From Oceaniradius stylonematis (GTDB lineage Bacteria > Pseudomonadota > Alphaproteobacteria > Rhizobiales > Rhizobiaceae): DNA of 35,073 bases. The DNA lies in contig NZ_QFWV02000001.1 in NCBI RefSeq assembly GCF_003149475.2, positions 158,578-193,650 on the forward strand. Direction: 5' to 3'. The position numbers and the translations under genes were made by a program. Below the pieces are notes generated by a model, which saw nothing but the letters and a program-made list of their open reading frames with translations, did no database searches and was not told the origin of the DNA. Every line of letters starts with the position of its first letter. Within the stretch, counting starts at the first letter, position 1. This document shows positions 1 through 8,805 of the stretch, piece after piece.

Positions 1-364
1 CCGCCTCCGCTCTGCTGCGCTCGGGCAGCGCCTTGCGGACCTTGGCGGGCAGCTTGGCCCGGACGATATCATAGGACTGCTCGATACGCTGTTTCAGTTC
101 GCCGCCATCGGCGTCCTCGGGCAACAGCACCCAGCTCTTGTGAAAATAGGGTGCATGCGCGGCAAAGCCGACCGATTTCAGCATTTCGGCGGTTTCGATA
201 TCCGCGCATTTGACCGCGACGCCCGGCGTCATCGCGCCGATGCAGGCATACATCTTGCCACCGACCTTATAGGCGTCGTGGCCCCCGCCCCAGGGGTCGG
301 ACACCTCCGATCCAGGAAGGCGCTCGCAGATTGCGGCGACACGGGCGCGAAAGGTGTCCGACAT
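1..364 (-). CDS. MmcQ/YjbR family protein, 3' end cut by window edge
   Basis: The minus strand is open from an ATG at 364 to the window edge (121 codons, no stop seen). The translation begins MSDTFRARVAAICERLPGSE and contains the block YKVGGKMYACIGAM followed by a PYFHKSWVLLP segment. These are characteristic of the MmcQ/YjbR (CyaY-like fold) family, usually about 110-130 residues, so the protein is probably almost complete here. The family is often annotated as DNA-binding, but its biochemical role is not settled. The start codon shares one base with the stop of the upstream permease gene (TGATG), so translation is very likely coupled. I see no reason in the sequence itself for a sugar-transport role. 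Family assignment is fairly sure; function is unknown. Confidence 0.8.
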   Translation of the reverse strand, partial: MSDTFRARVAAICERLPGSEVSDPWGGGHDAYKVGGKMYACIGAMTPGVAVKCADIETAEMLKSVGFAAHAPYFHKSWVLLPEDADGGELKQRIEQSYDIVRAKLPAKVRKALPERSRAEA

Positions 365-1569
365 CAGCGCGCCTCCCTTTCGTCCTGCCACATGCGCCAC
401 AGGAAGTAGCTGATATAGACCAGCATGATGGCGAACAGGACGACGGCAATGGCCGAACCGTAGCCGTAGCGACCGACGCCCTCACCGACCGCCTGGTCGT
501 ACATGTAGTAGGCCAGCACGTTTGTGGAGCCAAAGGGCCCCCCTTGCGTCATCGTGGCGATCATGTCGAACGAGCGCAGCGCGCCGATCACGGTGACGAC
601 CACGGCAAGGAAGGTCGCCGGCGCGAGTTGAGGCAGGATCACGTGGCGCAGCATCTTCCAGCCCTTGGCGCCATCGAGCCGGCCGGCCTCGATCTGGTCG
701 GGAGATACGTTGTTCAGCCCGGTCAGGTAAAGGATCATGCAATAGGCGATCTGCGGCCACAGGCCGGCGGCGATGATGCCGTAGGTCGCGACATCGGGGT
801 TGCCGAGGATGTTGGGCGGATCGACCGAGCAGACCGTCGTCGGGTTGCCCATGATGTTCGTGGTCTCCTCGCAGAAGAACCAGCCCCAGATCTCTCCGAC
901 GAGCCCGAACTCGGGATTGTAGGCCCAGGTGAAGATCAGCCCGACCACGACCTGTGAGATGACGAAGGGGAAGAAGAAGAGCGACTTGTAGATGCGGATG
1001 CCGGTGACTGTCTGGTTCAGAAACAGGGCGATGCCCAGCCCGATCGGCACGGCCAGCATATAGAGGACCAGCCACAACAGGTTGTTCCACAGCGAGGTGT
1101 AGAAGTTCGGATCGTCGAGCAGTCGCCGGTAGTTCTGGAGACCGACCCATTCGCCGGTCCACACGCCATTGATGTCGCGCAGCCCGTCCCAGCGGGTGAA
1201 CGAATAGGAGAAGGACTGAAAGATCGGCAGGATGACGTAGACCGCAAAGAAGACCAGGCCGATCGACACGAACATCCAAGGCGCCAACCTGATCCGGTTG
1301 CGCTTGTAGTAGGCGGTCGAGGTGACCAGCGTGAAGCCCGAGACGATGACGGCCAGCAGCAGCGCGAAACGGGCAAAGAAAGCGGGCACGCGTGCGTCGC
1401 TGCGCTGGCCATAGCCGAGCCAGTTCTGGATAACGCCGGGATCGACGACAAAGAAGAGAAGCCAGGCCGCGATCACGAGCACCACGCCCGATACGGCCAC
1501 GCGGACAGTTTCGGTCTCGTAACGGCTGGCTCGAAGGCCGCCCGCGCTGGCTGTTGCCGCGCTCGCCAT
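364..1569 (-). CDS. Carbohydrate ABC transporter permease, MalF/UgpA type
   Basis: A 401-residue inner-membrane permease subunit. The EAA loop that docks on the ATPase is visible at about 294-313 (EAGRLDGAKGWKMLRHVILP). Hydrophobic segments lie near 26-42, 67-85, 98-116, 160-184, 196-215, 263-285, 318-336 and 370-392. This is longer than the roughly 290-residue UgpA-type permeases: there are two extra N-terminal membrane segments, and a loop at about 229-262 carries two cysteines (C233, C247). The ATG at 1569 is preceded by a strong GGGGAGGAG ribosome binding site. It lies 131 bases downstream of the binding-protein gene and overlaps the YjbR start by one base. No second (MalG-type) permease is visible in the window. 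The substrate is probably a sugar or polyol; the sequence does not say which. Confidence 0.93.
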   Translation of the reverse strand: MASAATASAGGLRASRYETETVRVAVSGVVLVIAAWLLFFVVDPGVIQNWLGYGQRSDARVPAFFARFALLLAVIVSGFTLVTSTAYYKRNRIRLAPWMFVSIGLVFFAVYVILPIFQSFSYSFTRWDGLRDINGVWTGEWVGLQNYRRLLDDPNFYTSLWNNLLWLVLYMLAVPIGLGIALFLNQTVTGIRIYKSLFFFPFVISQVVVGLIFTWAYNPEFGLVGEIWGWFFCEETTNIMGNPTTVCSVDPPNILGNPDVATYGIIAAGLWPQIAYCMILYLTGLNNVSPDQIEAGRLDGAKGWKMLRHVILPQLAPATFLAVVVTVIGALRSFDMIATMTQGGPFGSTNVLAYYMYDQAVGEGVGRYGYGSAIAVVLFAIMLVYISYFLWRMWQDEREAR

Positions 1570-1658
1570 GGGTGCTCCTCCCCGAAAGCGCCGGGACGAA
1601 TTTGCGTCGCCTGTTCCCGCTCTGGAATGCCGCGACCAAATGCCTGCCGGCGGATGAT

Positions 1659-1686
1659 CCGGCCAGACCCGAATAGGTCTGGCCGG
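1659..1686 (-). other. Stable stem-loop between binding-protein and permease genes
   Basis: A perfect 11-bp stem (CCGGCCAGACC paired with GGTCTGGCCGG) closes a six-base loop. It starts 14 bases after the binding-protein stop codon. On the minus strand, the direction of transcription, no T run follows, so it is not a standard intrinsic terminator. Its position matches the intergenic hairpins known to stabilise malE-type mRNA and to lower downstream permease expression. That role is inferred here. Confidence 0.6.
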
Positions 1687-1700
1687 TTTCCGGTGTTGGC

Positions 1701-2939
1701 TTAGTAGACTTCGCCCTGAACGCGATCGAGTTCGGTCAGCACTTCGTCGAGCGTGCTCGGGTCGAGCATGAAGCGCTGGAAGCCCTCCATGCCGGCCTGG
1801 GCCATCGCCGCCGGCGCATCGCGGTCATAGAACTGGGCCAGGCCCGATGCGGTCGACAGCGTCTCCATCCCCTCGACGATGAACTTGTCGTCCTCATTGA
1901 TCGCGGCGGCCGAGTTGGGCGGAAGCTGGCCGATTGCCTTGTTCCATTCCGCCTGCACTTCGGGCGAAGCGACAAAGGCGAGGAACTTCTTGGCGTTCTC
2001 CACATTGGTGGCGTTCGCCGGGATGAAGAAGGCGTCCGCCGGCGCTTCCTCGGCACGTGGCAGTCCGGGCGTGATTTCCGGGAACTGGAAGAAGTCGATC
2101 TGCTCCTCGGTCAGGCCCGCGTCCTTCATGCCGGCGACGGCGAAGTTGCCCATGACATACATGGCGGCGTCACCATTGGCGAACGGGGCCAGCGCTTCCT
2201 GCCAGCTCATCGTCGCGTGGTTGTCGACGAACGAGCAGCGCTCCAGCATCGTCTCCCAGTTGGCGAAGGTCGCGCGGATGCGATCGTCGGTGTATTTGAT
2301 CTCGCCGGCGGTCAGCGCGTTATGCACCTCATAGCCGTTGGTGCGCAGGTTCAGATAATCGAACACGCCGGCTGCCGTCCAAAGGAACTTGGTGCCGATG
2401 GTGAACGGCGTGACGCCGTTTTCCTTCATCACATCGCAGGCTGCCAGCATCTCGTCCCAGGTCGTCGGCTCGGACAGGCCCAGCTTGTCGAAGATGTCTT
2501 TGCGGTAATAGACGCCCCACTGATAATAGGAATAGGGCACGCCCCACTGCTTGCCGTCGCGCGACATGGTCGGCTTGATGGCTTCGAAATGCTGCGACAG
2601 GTTGGGGTCGGACGCCCACAGGTCGGAAATGTCCATGAACAGGCCGGCGTCGACGAAGGGCGCCATGCGGTTGCCCGGATACCAGGTGATGACGTCGGGC
2701 GCATCGTTCTGAAGCGCGCTGCGGATGGTGTTCTTGTGCGCCTCGCGGTCGCCATTGTTGGCGGTCACCTCGATGTCGGGGTTGGCGGCGCGGAAAGCCT
2801 CGACCGCAGCCTCGAATGCGGCCTTCGGCGCCGGATTCAGGTCATCGAAGGTGATGACGAGTTCACTGGCGGAGGCCGAGCCCGCCATCATCGTTGTTGC
2901 CAAGACGCCGAACGCGGCGCCCTTGAGAATGGATTTCAT
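1701..2939 (-). CDS. Periplasmic carbohydrate-binding protein of ABC importer
   Basis: An extracellular solute-binding protein of family 1, 412 residues. It has a Sec signal peptide (MKSILKG, hydrophobic core to about residue 20, likely cleavage after the ASA near residue 24). Mature features include ELVITFDDLNPAPKAAFEAA near the N-terminus, a DVITWYPGNRMAPF segment and a WGVPYSYYQWGVYYRKDIFDKLGL segment, all typical of sugar-binding components. The frame can be extended to 2984. I chose ATG 2939 because GGGAGGA lies eight bases upstream and the signal peptide then begins properly. It is the first gene of the minus-strand transport operon and diverges from the IclR gene across 197 bases. Expected role: deliver a sugar to the 364-1569 permease. 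Confidence 0.93.
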   Translation of the reverse strand: MKSILKGAAFGVLATTMMAGSASASELVITFDDLNPAPKAAFEAAVEAFRAANPDIEVTANNGDREAHKNTIRSALQNDAPDVITWYPGNRMAPFVDAGLFMDISDLWASDPNLSQHFEAIKPTMSRDGKQWGVPYSYYQWGVYYRKDIFDKLGLSEPTTWDEMLAACDVMKENGVTPFTIGTKFLWTAAGVFDYLNLRTNGYEVHNALTAGEIKYTDDRIRATFANWETMLERCSFVDNHATMSWQEALAPFANGDAAMYVMGNFAVAGMKDAGLTEEQIDFFQFPEITPGLPRAEEAPADAFFIPANATNVENAKKFLAFVASPEVQAEWNKAIGQLPPNSAAAINEDDKFIVEGMETLSTASGLAQFYDRDAPAAMAQAGMEGFQRFMLDPSTLDEVLTELDRVQGEVY

Positions 2940-2947
2940 TCCGATTT

Positions 2948-2954
2948 TCCTCCC
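2948..2954 (-). promoter_or_regulatory. Ribosome binding site deciding the binding-protein start
   Basis: GGGAGGA on the minus strand lies eight bases upstream of the ATG at 2939. It supports that start over the in-frame ATG at 2984, which would add 15 residues ahead of the signal peptide. Confidence 0.7.
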
Positions 2955-3034
2955 GAATGCGGATGGCGCCTCTCCGCCACCCAAACGCGCGCCGAACGGT
3001 TGATCCGGGACGGCGCAAATGCGGTTCTTTCAGA

Positions 3035-3079
3035 CAAACGACGCCGCATAAGTTGTTCCATATAGTGGAACGTCGTTTG
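3035..3079. promoter_or_regulatory. Nested inverted repeats, probable IclR-family operator
   Basis: Two dyads lie in the divergent control region. The inner one, at 3055-3071, is GTTCCA-N5-TGGAAC. The outer one is a perfect nine-base pair of arms, CAAACGACG at 3035-3043 and CGTCGTTTG at 3071-3079. IclR-family regulators commonly bind short palindromes with TGGAA/TTCCA cores, and an IclR gene starts 58 bases away. The right outer arm runs into the predicted -35 element of that gene. I infer autoregulation and control of the transporter; the two dyads have different centres (3063 and 3057). Confidence 0.6.
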
Positions 3080-3105
3080 ACTATCTTGAATTATTGAGCT
3101 AAGGT
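3077..3105 (+). promoter_or_regulatory. Predicted sigma-70 promoter of the IclR gene
   Basis: TTGACT at 3077-3082 and TAAGGT at 3100-3105 are separated by 17 bases, close to the housekeeping consensus. The -35 element overlaps the right arm of the outer inverted repeat, which would allow repression by occlusion. No equally good promoter was seen on the minus strand toward the binding-protein gene. Confidence 0.5.
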
Positions 3106-3136
3106 CGATAAGGAGTCAAGAGCCGGACGGTCTCCC

Positions 3137-3988
3137 ATGCCGTCCGCCGGGGAGGACATGGACACCTGGATCGAACAGGACAGGACCGACCGGAAATCGG
3201 ATGCCGATCGCGCGCGGACGGTGCCGGATACCGGCACGCTGGGCAAGGCGGTTGCCGTGCTCGACGTGGTGGCGCGCGCCGAGCGGCCGATGCGCTTTCG
3301 CGATCTGCGCGAGGCAATCGGTCAGCCGCCCGGCACGCTGCACCGGCAGGTCTCCAACCTGATCTCGGAGGGCCTTTTGCAGGTCAATCCCGACCATTCA
3401 TACGGGCTGGGGCTGCGCCTTTTGCAGTTCGCCGCGCGGGCATGGTCGGGCAATCGGTTTCGCGAGATCGCCGAACCACACCTGGCCGCGCTGCACGAAA
3501 AGACCGGCGAAACGGTCCATCTGGGCGTCCTGAGCGATCTCGAGGTGATCTATCTGGACAAGGTGGAATCGCGTCAGGCGGTGCGGATGCACAGCCAGAT
3601 CGGCAATGCTTCGCCCTGCTATTGCACCGGCGTCGGCAAGGCGGCGCTGTCGGCGCTGCCGCCCGAAGACGCATGGGCGCGCATCGCGCGGGTCGATTTT
3701 CGCCGGCACACGGAGCACACGCTGACCGATGCGGCCGTACTGGGCGAGGAACTGGCCGACATCAGGGCCGCCGGGATCGCCTTTGACCGGGAAGAGCATG
3801 AGACCGGCATACACTGTGTCGCCGCGCCGATCCGGTCGCATGACCGGTCTTTCGTCGGCGGCATCTCGGTGACGGCGCCGAGTTACCGCATCGCGATGGC
3901 GCAACTGGAACGATGGGCGGACGATGTGCGCGCGGCGGCGGCGGCCATCAATGCCGATATCGAAATCAGGCTGGGACCGCGCGCCTAG
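3137..3988 (+). CDS. IclR-family transcriptional regulator
   Basis: A 283-residue regulator. The N-terminal winged helix-turn-helix lies at about 35-97 (GTLGKAVAVLDVVARAERP, then PPGTLHRQVSNLISEGLLQV). The C-terminal IclR effector-binding domain spans about 110-275 and includes GETVHLGVLSDLEVIYLDKV, a CYCTGVGKAALSALP segment and GIHCVAAPIR. These are standard family landmarks. The start is uncertain. ATG 3137 has a poorly placed AGGAG 22 bases upstream, while the in-frame ATG 3158 (residue 8) has GGAGG only two bases away. It lies between the divergent transport genes and, 31 bases downstream, the transporter ATPase gene. It is therefore probably the local sugar-responsive regulator, acting at the 3035-3079 repeats. 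The inducer is unknown. Confidence 0.9.
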   Translation: MPSAGEDMDTWIEQDRTDRKSDADRARTVPDTGTLGKAVAVLDVVARAERPMRFRDLREAIGQPPGTLHRQVSNLISEGLLQVNPDHSYGLGLRLLQFAARAWSGNRFREIAEPHLAALHEKTGETVHLGVLSDLEVIYLDKVESRQAVRMHSQIGNASPCYCTGVGKAALSALPPEDAWARIARVDFRRHTEHTLTDAAVLGEELADIRAAGIAFDREEHETGIHCVAAPIRSHDRSFVGGISVTAPSYRIAMAQLERWADDVRAAAAAINADIEIRLGPRA

Positions 3989-4019
3989 CGGACACCGGCC
4001 GGTAGCGGGGGAGCTTCCA

Positions 4020-5102
<1,083 letters not shown>

Positions 5103-5121
5103 GACCGCCCCACGGGGCCGC

Positions 5122-5586
5122 TCAGGCGGCGTTGGAGGCCGGCCCTTCCACCAGATGATGATAGAGCGCCTGCGGATCGCTGGTCGCCCGCAAAAGGGCA
5201 ACGCGACCGGGATCGCGCATCAGGCGCGCCACGCGCGACAGCGCCTTGAGATGGTCGGCGCCGGCATTTTCCGGCGCCAACAGCAGAAAGACCAGATCGA
5301 CGGGCTGCTCGTCAAGCGCATCGAAATCGATCGGCTCGTGCAGCCGCGCAAACACGCCGGCGATCCGGTCGAAGCCGGGAAACTTGGCGTGCGGAATGGC
5401 GATGCCGTTCCCCACGCCCGTCGACCCGAGCTTTTCGCGCTGCAGGACAGTGTCGAAAATCTCGCGTGCCGACAGGCCGGTCAGTTCGGCGGCATGTTCT
5501 GAGACGGCTTGCAGCAATTGCTTCTTCGAACTGGCGCGCAGATCGCCGGTCACGGCGTTTTCCGCGAGAATATCGCCCAGATCCAT
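5122..5586 (-). CDS. ptsN: PTS IIA-like nitrogen regulatory protein (EIIA-Ntr)
   Basis: A 154-residue cytoplasmic EIIA domain of the fructose/mannitol family. The phosphorylated histidine is H66 in GNGIAIPHAKFPG. EIIA-Ntr takes phosphate from the EI-Ntr/NPr relay and controls targets such as potassium transport and stress or carbon-nitrogen balance; it is not a sugar transporter. The ATG at 5586 has GAGGGA seven bases upstream. The gene lies downstream of rpoN and hpf in the conserved order, 92 bases after hpf with a hairpin between. Its 3' end converges with the ABC ATPase gene across only 19 bases, which hold a GC-rich GCCCC-AC-GGGGC dyad. Length and motif match the family. Confidence 0.95.
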   Translation of the reverse strand: MDLGDILAENAVTGDLRASSKKQLLQAVSEHAAELTGLSAREIFDTVLQREKLGSTGVGNGIAIPHAKFPGFDRIAGVFARLHEPIDFDALDEQPVDLVFLLLAPENAGADHLKALSRVARLMRDPGRVALLRATSDPQALYHHLVEGPASNAA

Positions 5587-5637
5587 CGTTATTCCCTCTT
5601 GGGTCGGCGGCCTTGGTCTCCGGGACGGATCGAAGCA

Positions 5638-5670
5638 AACCGCGGCGCGGGCATCTGGTCCCGCGCGGTT
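5638..5670 (-). other. GC-rich hairpin between hpf and ptsN
   Basis: The arms 5638-5651 (AACCGCGGCGCGGG) and 5660-5670 (CCCGCGCGGTT) pair as an 11-bp stem with a three-base bulge and an eight-base loop. It begins eight bases after the hpf stop codon. There is no real T run after it on the minus strand. It could partly terminate or process the rpoN-hpf-ptsN message; this is inference. Confidence 0.45.
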
Positions 5671-5678
5671 GCCGATCC

Positions 5679-6254
5679 CTACTTCAACGATCCCGGATCG
5701 ATCCAGCCGATATGTCCATCGGGGCGGCGATACACAAGGTTGACGTCGCCGCTCCCAGCATTGCGGAACACATAGACCGGCGTGTCCTGAAGGTCCAGTT
5801 GCAAAACCGCCGAAGAGACCGGCATGGTGGACAAACTCATCTTGGTCTCGGCGATGACGAGCGGCGCGTAGTCGTCGGGAAGCTCTTCATCCTCGTCCTG
5901 GGGCAGCGCCTCGAGCACGCGGTAGGCATATTCCTCGACCCGCGTGGCCGCACCGTTGGCATGGTGGGACTTCAACCGGCGCTTGTAGCGGCGCAGGCGC
6001 TTTTCGATCCGCTCGGCGGCGGCGTCGAAGGAGGCCTGCGGGTCCTGAGCCTCGCCGGTTGCCTGGAGGACCGTGCCCGAATCGAGGTGCAGCGTGCAGT
6101 CGGTGGTGAATCGGGATCGCGACTTTTCGACCACCACATGGCCCGAGGCGCGTCCGCCGAAATACTTGTCGATCGCCTCGTCGATCCGGTCCTCGATGCG
6201 TGTGCGGAACGCATCGCCGATCTCCATGTGTTTTCCCGAAACGCGCAGACTCAT
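5679..6254 (-). CDS. hpf: Ribosome hibernation promoting factor, long form
   Basis: A 191-residue long-type HPF, formerly called a sigma-54 modulation protein. The N-terminal S30AE/YfiA-like domain spans about 1-110 (MSLRVSGKHMEIGDAFRTRI, then a basic helix RIEKRLRRYKRRLKSHH). The C-terminal dimerisation domain is at about 130-191 and includes TPVYVFRNAGSGDVNLVYRR and DGHIGWIDP. Long HPF joins 70S ribosomes into inactive 100S dimers in stationary phase. The frame extends upstream to 6395. I chose ATG 6254 because it has AGGTAGGA just upstream and matches the family N-terminus. It lies 137 bases downstream of rpoN, in the conserved rpoN-hpf-ptsN order. Confidence 0.95.
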   Translation of the reverse strand: MSLRVSGKHMEIGDAFRTRIEDRIDEAIDKYFGGRASGHVVVEKSRSRFTTDCTLHLDSGTVLQATGEAQDPQASFDAAAERIEKRLRRYKRRLKSHHANGAATRVEEYAYRVLEALPQDEDEELPDDYAPLVIAETKMSLSTMPVSSAVLQLDLQDTPVYVFRNAGSGDVNLVYRRPDGHIGWIDPGSLK

Positions 6255-6391
6255 GGTCCTACCTCTTCGTGTTGTGCCCCGTCGTGCGGCCGGGGATTGG
6301 CCGCGGCTCTTTGTGGCCTCGCCGCCAGATTGGTGCAATCGGGGTGGATTGTGAAGGGCAATCACCGCGAAACCGGCCGCCAAATGCCCGG

Positions 6392-7885
6392 TCACGTTCC
6401 GGCAAGCACAAGAGCGCGCTTTTCGCGCCGGCGTTGGACGGAGGATGCAATGTTCATCGATTCCCGGTACTTGGCGACCGTCCGCCGCGCGATGTCGATG
6501 CCGTCCGCCCGCAGCTGGACCACCAGCGCATCATCGGACAGCACCTTCTCGGGACGTTCGGCCTCTATGAGATCGCGGATGCGCTGACGCACGCTTTCGG
6601 TCGCATGGTCGCGATCACCGCCATCGGTCGCCGAGATCGCGCCGGAGAAGAAAAATCGCAATTCGTAAAGGCCGCGCGGCGTCATCATGAACTTGTTGGC
6701 GACGACGCGGCTGACGGTCGACTCATGCATGGCGATTTCGTCGGCGACCATCTTCATGGTTAGCGGCTTGAGGGCGCTGACACCTTCGGTCAGAAACCCG
6801 TCCTGCTGGCGCACGATCTCGGTTGCGACCTTGAGCACCGTGGTGGCGCGCTGGTCGAGGCTGCGCTCGAGCCAGTGCGCATCCTGAAGACATTGCGTCA
6901 TGAACGACTTTTCCGCGCCGTCCAGCGCGCCGGCGGTCACGGTCGCATAATAGTCACGATCAACCAGAACGCGCGGCAGCGAATCGCGGTTGAGTTCGAT
7001 CTGCCACGCTCCGTCGGCGCCCTTCCGCACCTCTACATCGTGCACGACCGCCTGGACGGGGCTGTGTTCGAAAGCAAGGCCGGGGCGCGGATCGAGGGTT
7101 CGTATCTCCGCCAGCATGTCCACGAGATCGGCCTGATCGACGCCGCACAGACGCGACAGAGCCTTGAAATCACGCCGCGCCAGCAATTCGAGATTTTCGA
7201 GAAGTGCCCGCATCGCCGGGTCCAGCCGGTCGCGGCGCGCGCACTGCAACGCCAGGCACTCGGGCAGGTCGCGCGCAAACAGTCCGGCCGGATCGAAGGT
7301 CTGCACCATGCCCAGCACGCGATCGATCGCCGCGCGCGGCACTGCCAGCCGCGTGGCGATGGCGTCGAGATCGGCCTCGATATATCCGCGCGCGTCCAGA
7401 TGATCGGCGAGGTCGATGGCGATCGCCCGGTCGGCCTGGCCGCGCACGGTCATGGCGATCTGGTCGCGCACATGTTCGCGCAGGCCCGGTGGGCGGTCGG
7501 CGAACTCCTCCACCGGCCAATCGGTGTCCGGCACGCCCATCGATGGCAGTCCGGGCTGACGCTCCCGATGCGCCCCTTTTCGGGCGGAGGCCGAGCCATC
7601 GGTCCGGCCCGGATCGTCGGGAAAGACGTTTTCCAGCGAGGTATCGAGTCGGTCGGCCATGCCGGCCGCATCCACCGGCAGGGCGGGTTCGGGCATCTCG
7701 GCCGCCGGCTGCGCCGTGCCCGCCTCGTCGGCGCGTTCGAGCAGCGGGTTGCGCTCGATCTGGTCGTCGATGAACCGTTCGAGCTCCATGTGCGAGAATT
7801 GCAGCAGACGGATCGACTGCAGCAATTGCGGCGTCATCGCCATCGTCTGGGCTTGACGCAGATGGAGCCGGGCGGTCAGCGCCAT
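6392..7885 (-). CDS. rpoN: RNA polymerase sigma-54 factor
   Basis: A 497-residue sigma-54. Region I is the glutamine/leucine-rich N-terminus (RLHLRQAQTMAMTPQLLQSI) that contacts activators. An acidic, variable region II follows at about 50-140. The core-binding and DNA-binding region III ends in the RpoN box ARRTVAKYRE at 466-475, which reads the -24 element. Sigma-54 directs nitrogen assimilation, transport and other genes through AAA+ activators. The ATG at 7885 has only a weak GGGA element upstream. The gene sits 104 bases downstream of lptB and upstream of hpf, the usual alphaproteobacterial arrangement. Confidence 0.97.
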   Translation of the reverse strand: MALTARLHLRQAQTMAMTPQLLQSIRLLQFSHMELERFIDDQIERNPLLERADEAGTAQPAAEMPEPALPVDAAGMADRLDTSLENVFPDDPGRTDGSASARKGAHRERQPGLPSMGVPDTDWPVEEFADRPPGLREHVRDQIAMTVRGQADRAIAIDLADHLDARGYIEADLDAIATRLAVPRAAIDRVLGMVQTFDPAGLFARDLPECLALQCARRDRLDPAMRALLENLELLARRDFKALSRLCGVDQADLVDMLAEIRTLDPRPGLAFEHSPVQAVVHDVEVRKGADGAWQIELNRDSLPRVLVDRDYYATVTAGALDGAEKSFMTQCLQDAHWLERSLDQRATTVLKVATEIVRQQDGFLTEGVSALKPLTMKMVADEIAMHESTVSRVVANKFMMTPRGLYELRFFFSGAISATDGGDRDHATESVRQRIRDLIEAERPEKVLSDDALVVQLRADGIDIARRTVAKYRESMNIASSVQRRREKRALVLAGT

Positions 7886-7989
7886 GGAAGATTTCGTCCC
7901 GCTTGGTTATGGCCGGCCCGATTGGCCCGACACTTGCATAGCGTCATTAAAGCGGGTTTTGCCCGGCGTGGCCAGCCGCACGGGTGGGA

Positions 7990-8772
7990 TCAAAGGCTAA
8001 ACTGGTCGCCAAGGTAAAGACGGCGCACGTCCGGATTGGCGATGATCTCGTCGGGACGGCCATGTGTCAGCACGCTGCCGGCATGGATGATATAGGCGCG
8101 GTCGATCAGGCCCAGCGTTTCGCGGACGTTGTGATCGGTGATCAGAACACCGATGCCGCGCTTGGTCAGATGGCGCACCAGGCCCTGAATGTCTGAAACG
8201 GCGATCGGGTCGACGCCCGCGAACGGCTCGTCCAGCAGCATGAAGGCCGGATCGGAGGCCAGCGCGCGAGCGATCTCGCACCGCCGGCGCTCGCCGCCCG
8301 ACAGCGCAATCGAGGGCGCCTTGCGCAGATGGGCGATCGAGAATTCGTCGAGCAGGGCATCGAGCTTGCGCGCGCGTTCGGCGGCATTCTTCACCACGAC
8401 TTCCAGGATCGCCATGATGTTCTGCTCGACCGAAAGGCCGCGGAAGATCGATGCTTCCTGCGGCAGATAGCCGATGCCCAGGCGCGCGCGCTGATACATA
8501 GGCATCGCCGTCACGTCATGGCCGTCGAGTAGAATCTGGCCGCTGTCGACGGGCACGAGCCCCGTGACCATGTAAAAGCAGGTCGTCTTGCCCGCCCCGT
8601 TGGGGCCCAGAAGGCCGACCGCTTCACCGGCCCGAAGCGCCATCGAGGCGCCATCGACCACCTTGCGGCCGCGATAGCTCTTGGTCAGTCCGCGCGCGAC
8701 GAGCGTTCCGCCGAGGTTCTGGCCGCCCTTGGCGGCTGTGCCGGACCTACGCTGTTTGAACAGGGACAACAC
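7990..8772 (-). CDS. lptB: LPS export ABC transporter ATP-binding protein
   Basis: A 260-residue ATPase that powers lipopolysaccharide extraction from the inner membrane with LptF, LptG and LptC. Walker A is GPNGAGKTT near 56-64, the Q-loop region reads [15 protein letters not shown], the signature is [15 protein letters not shown], and Walker B is [13 protein letters not shown]. LptB-typical sequence begins near residue 24 ([18 protein letters not shown]), with a short basic N-terminal extension. The start drawn is a GTG at 8772 without a clear ribosome binding site, so the exact N-terminus is uncertain. It lies 33 bases downstream of lptA in the lptC-lptA-lptB cluster. Confidence 0.95.
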   Translation of the reverse strand: MLSLFKQRRSGTAAKGGQNLGGTLVARGLTKSYRGRKVVDGASMALRAGEAVGLLGPNGAGKTTCFYMVTGLVPVDSGQILLDGHDVTAMPMYQRARLGIGYLPQEASIFRGLSVEQNIMAILEVVVKNAAERARKLDALLDEFSIAHLRKAPSIALSGGERRRCEIARALASDPAFMLLDEPFAGVDPIAVSDIQGLVRHLTKRGIGVLITDHNVRETLGLIDRAYIIHAGSVLTHGRPDEIIANPDVRRLYLGDQFSL

Positions 8773-8805
8773 GGGGGCGCATCTCGTCGGGTTCCGGGGA
8801 CCGGG

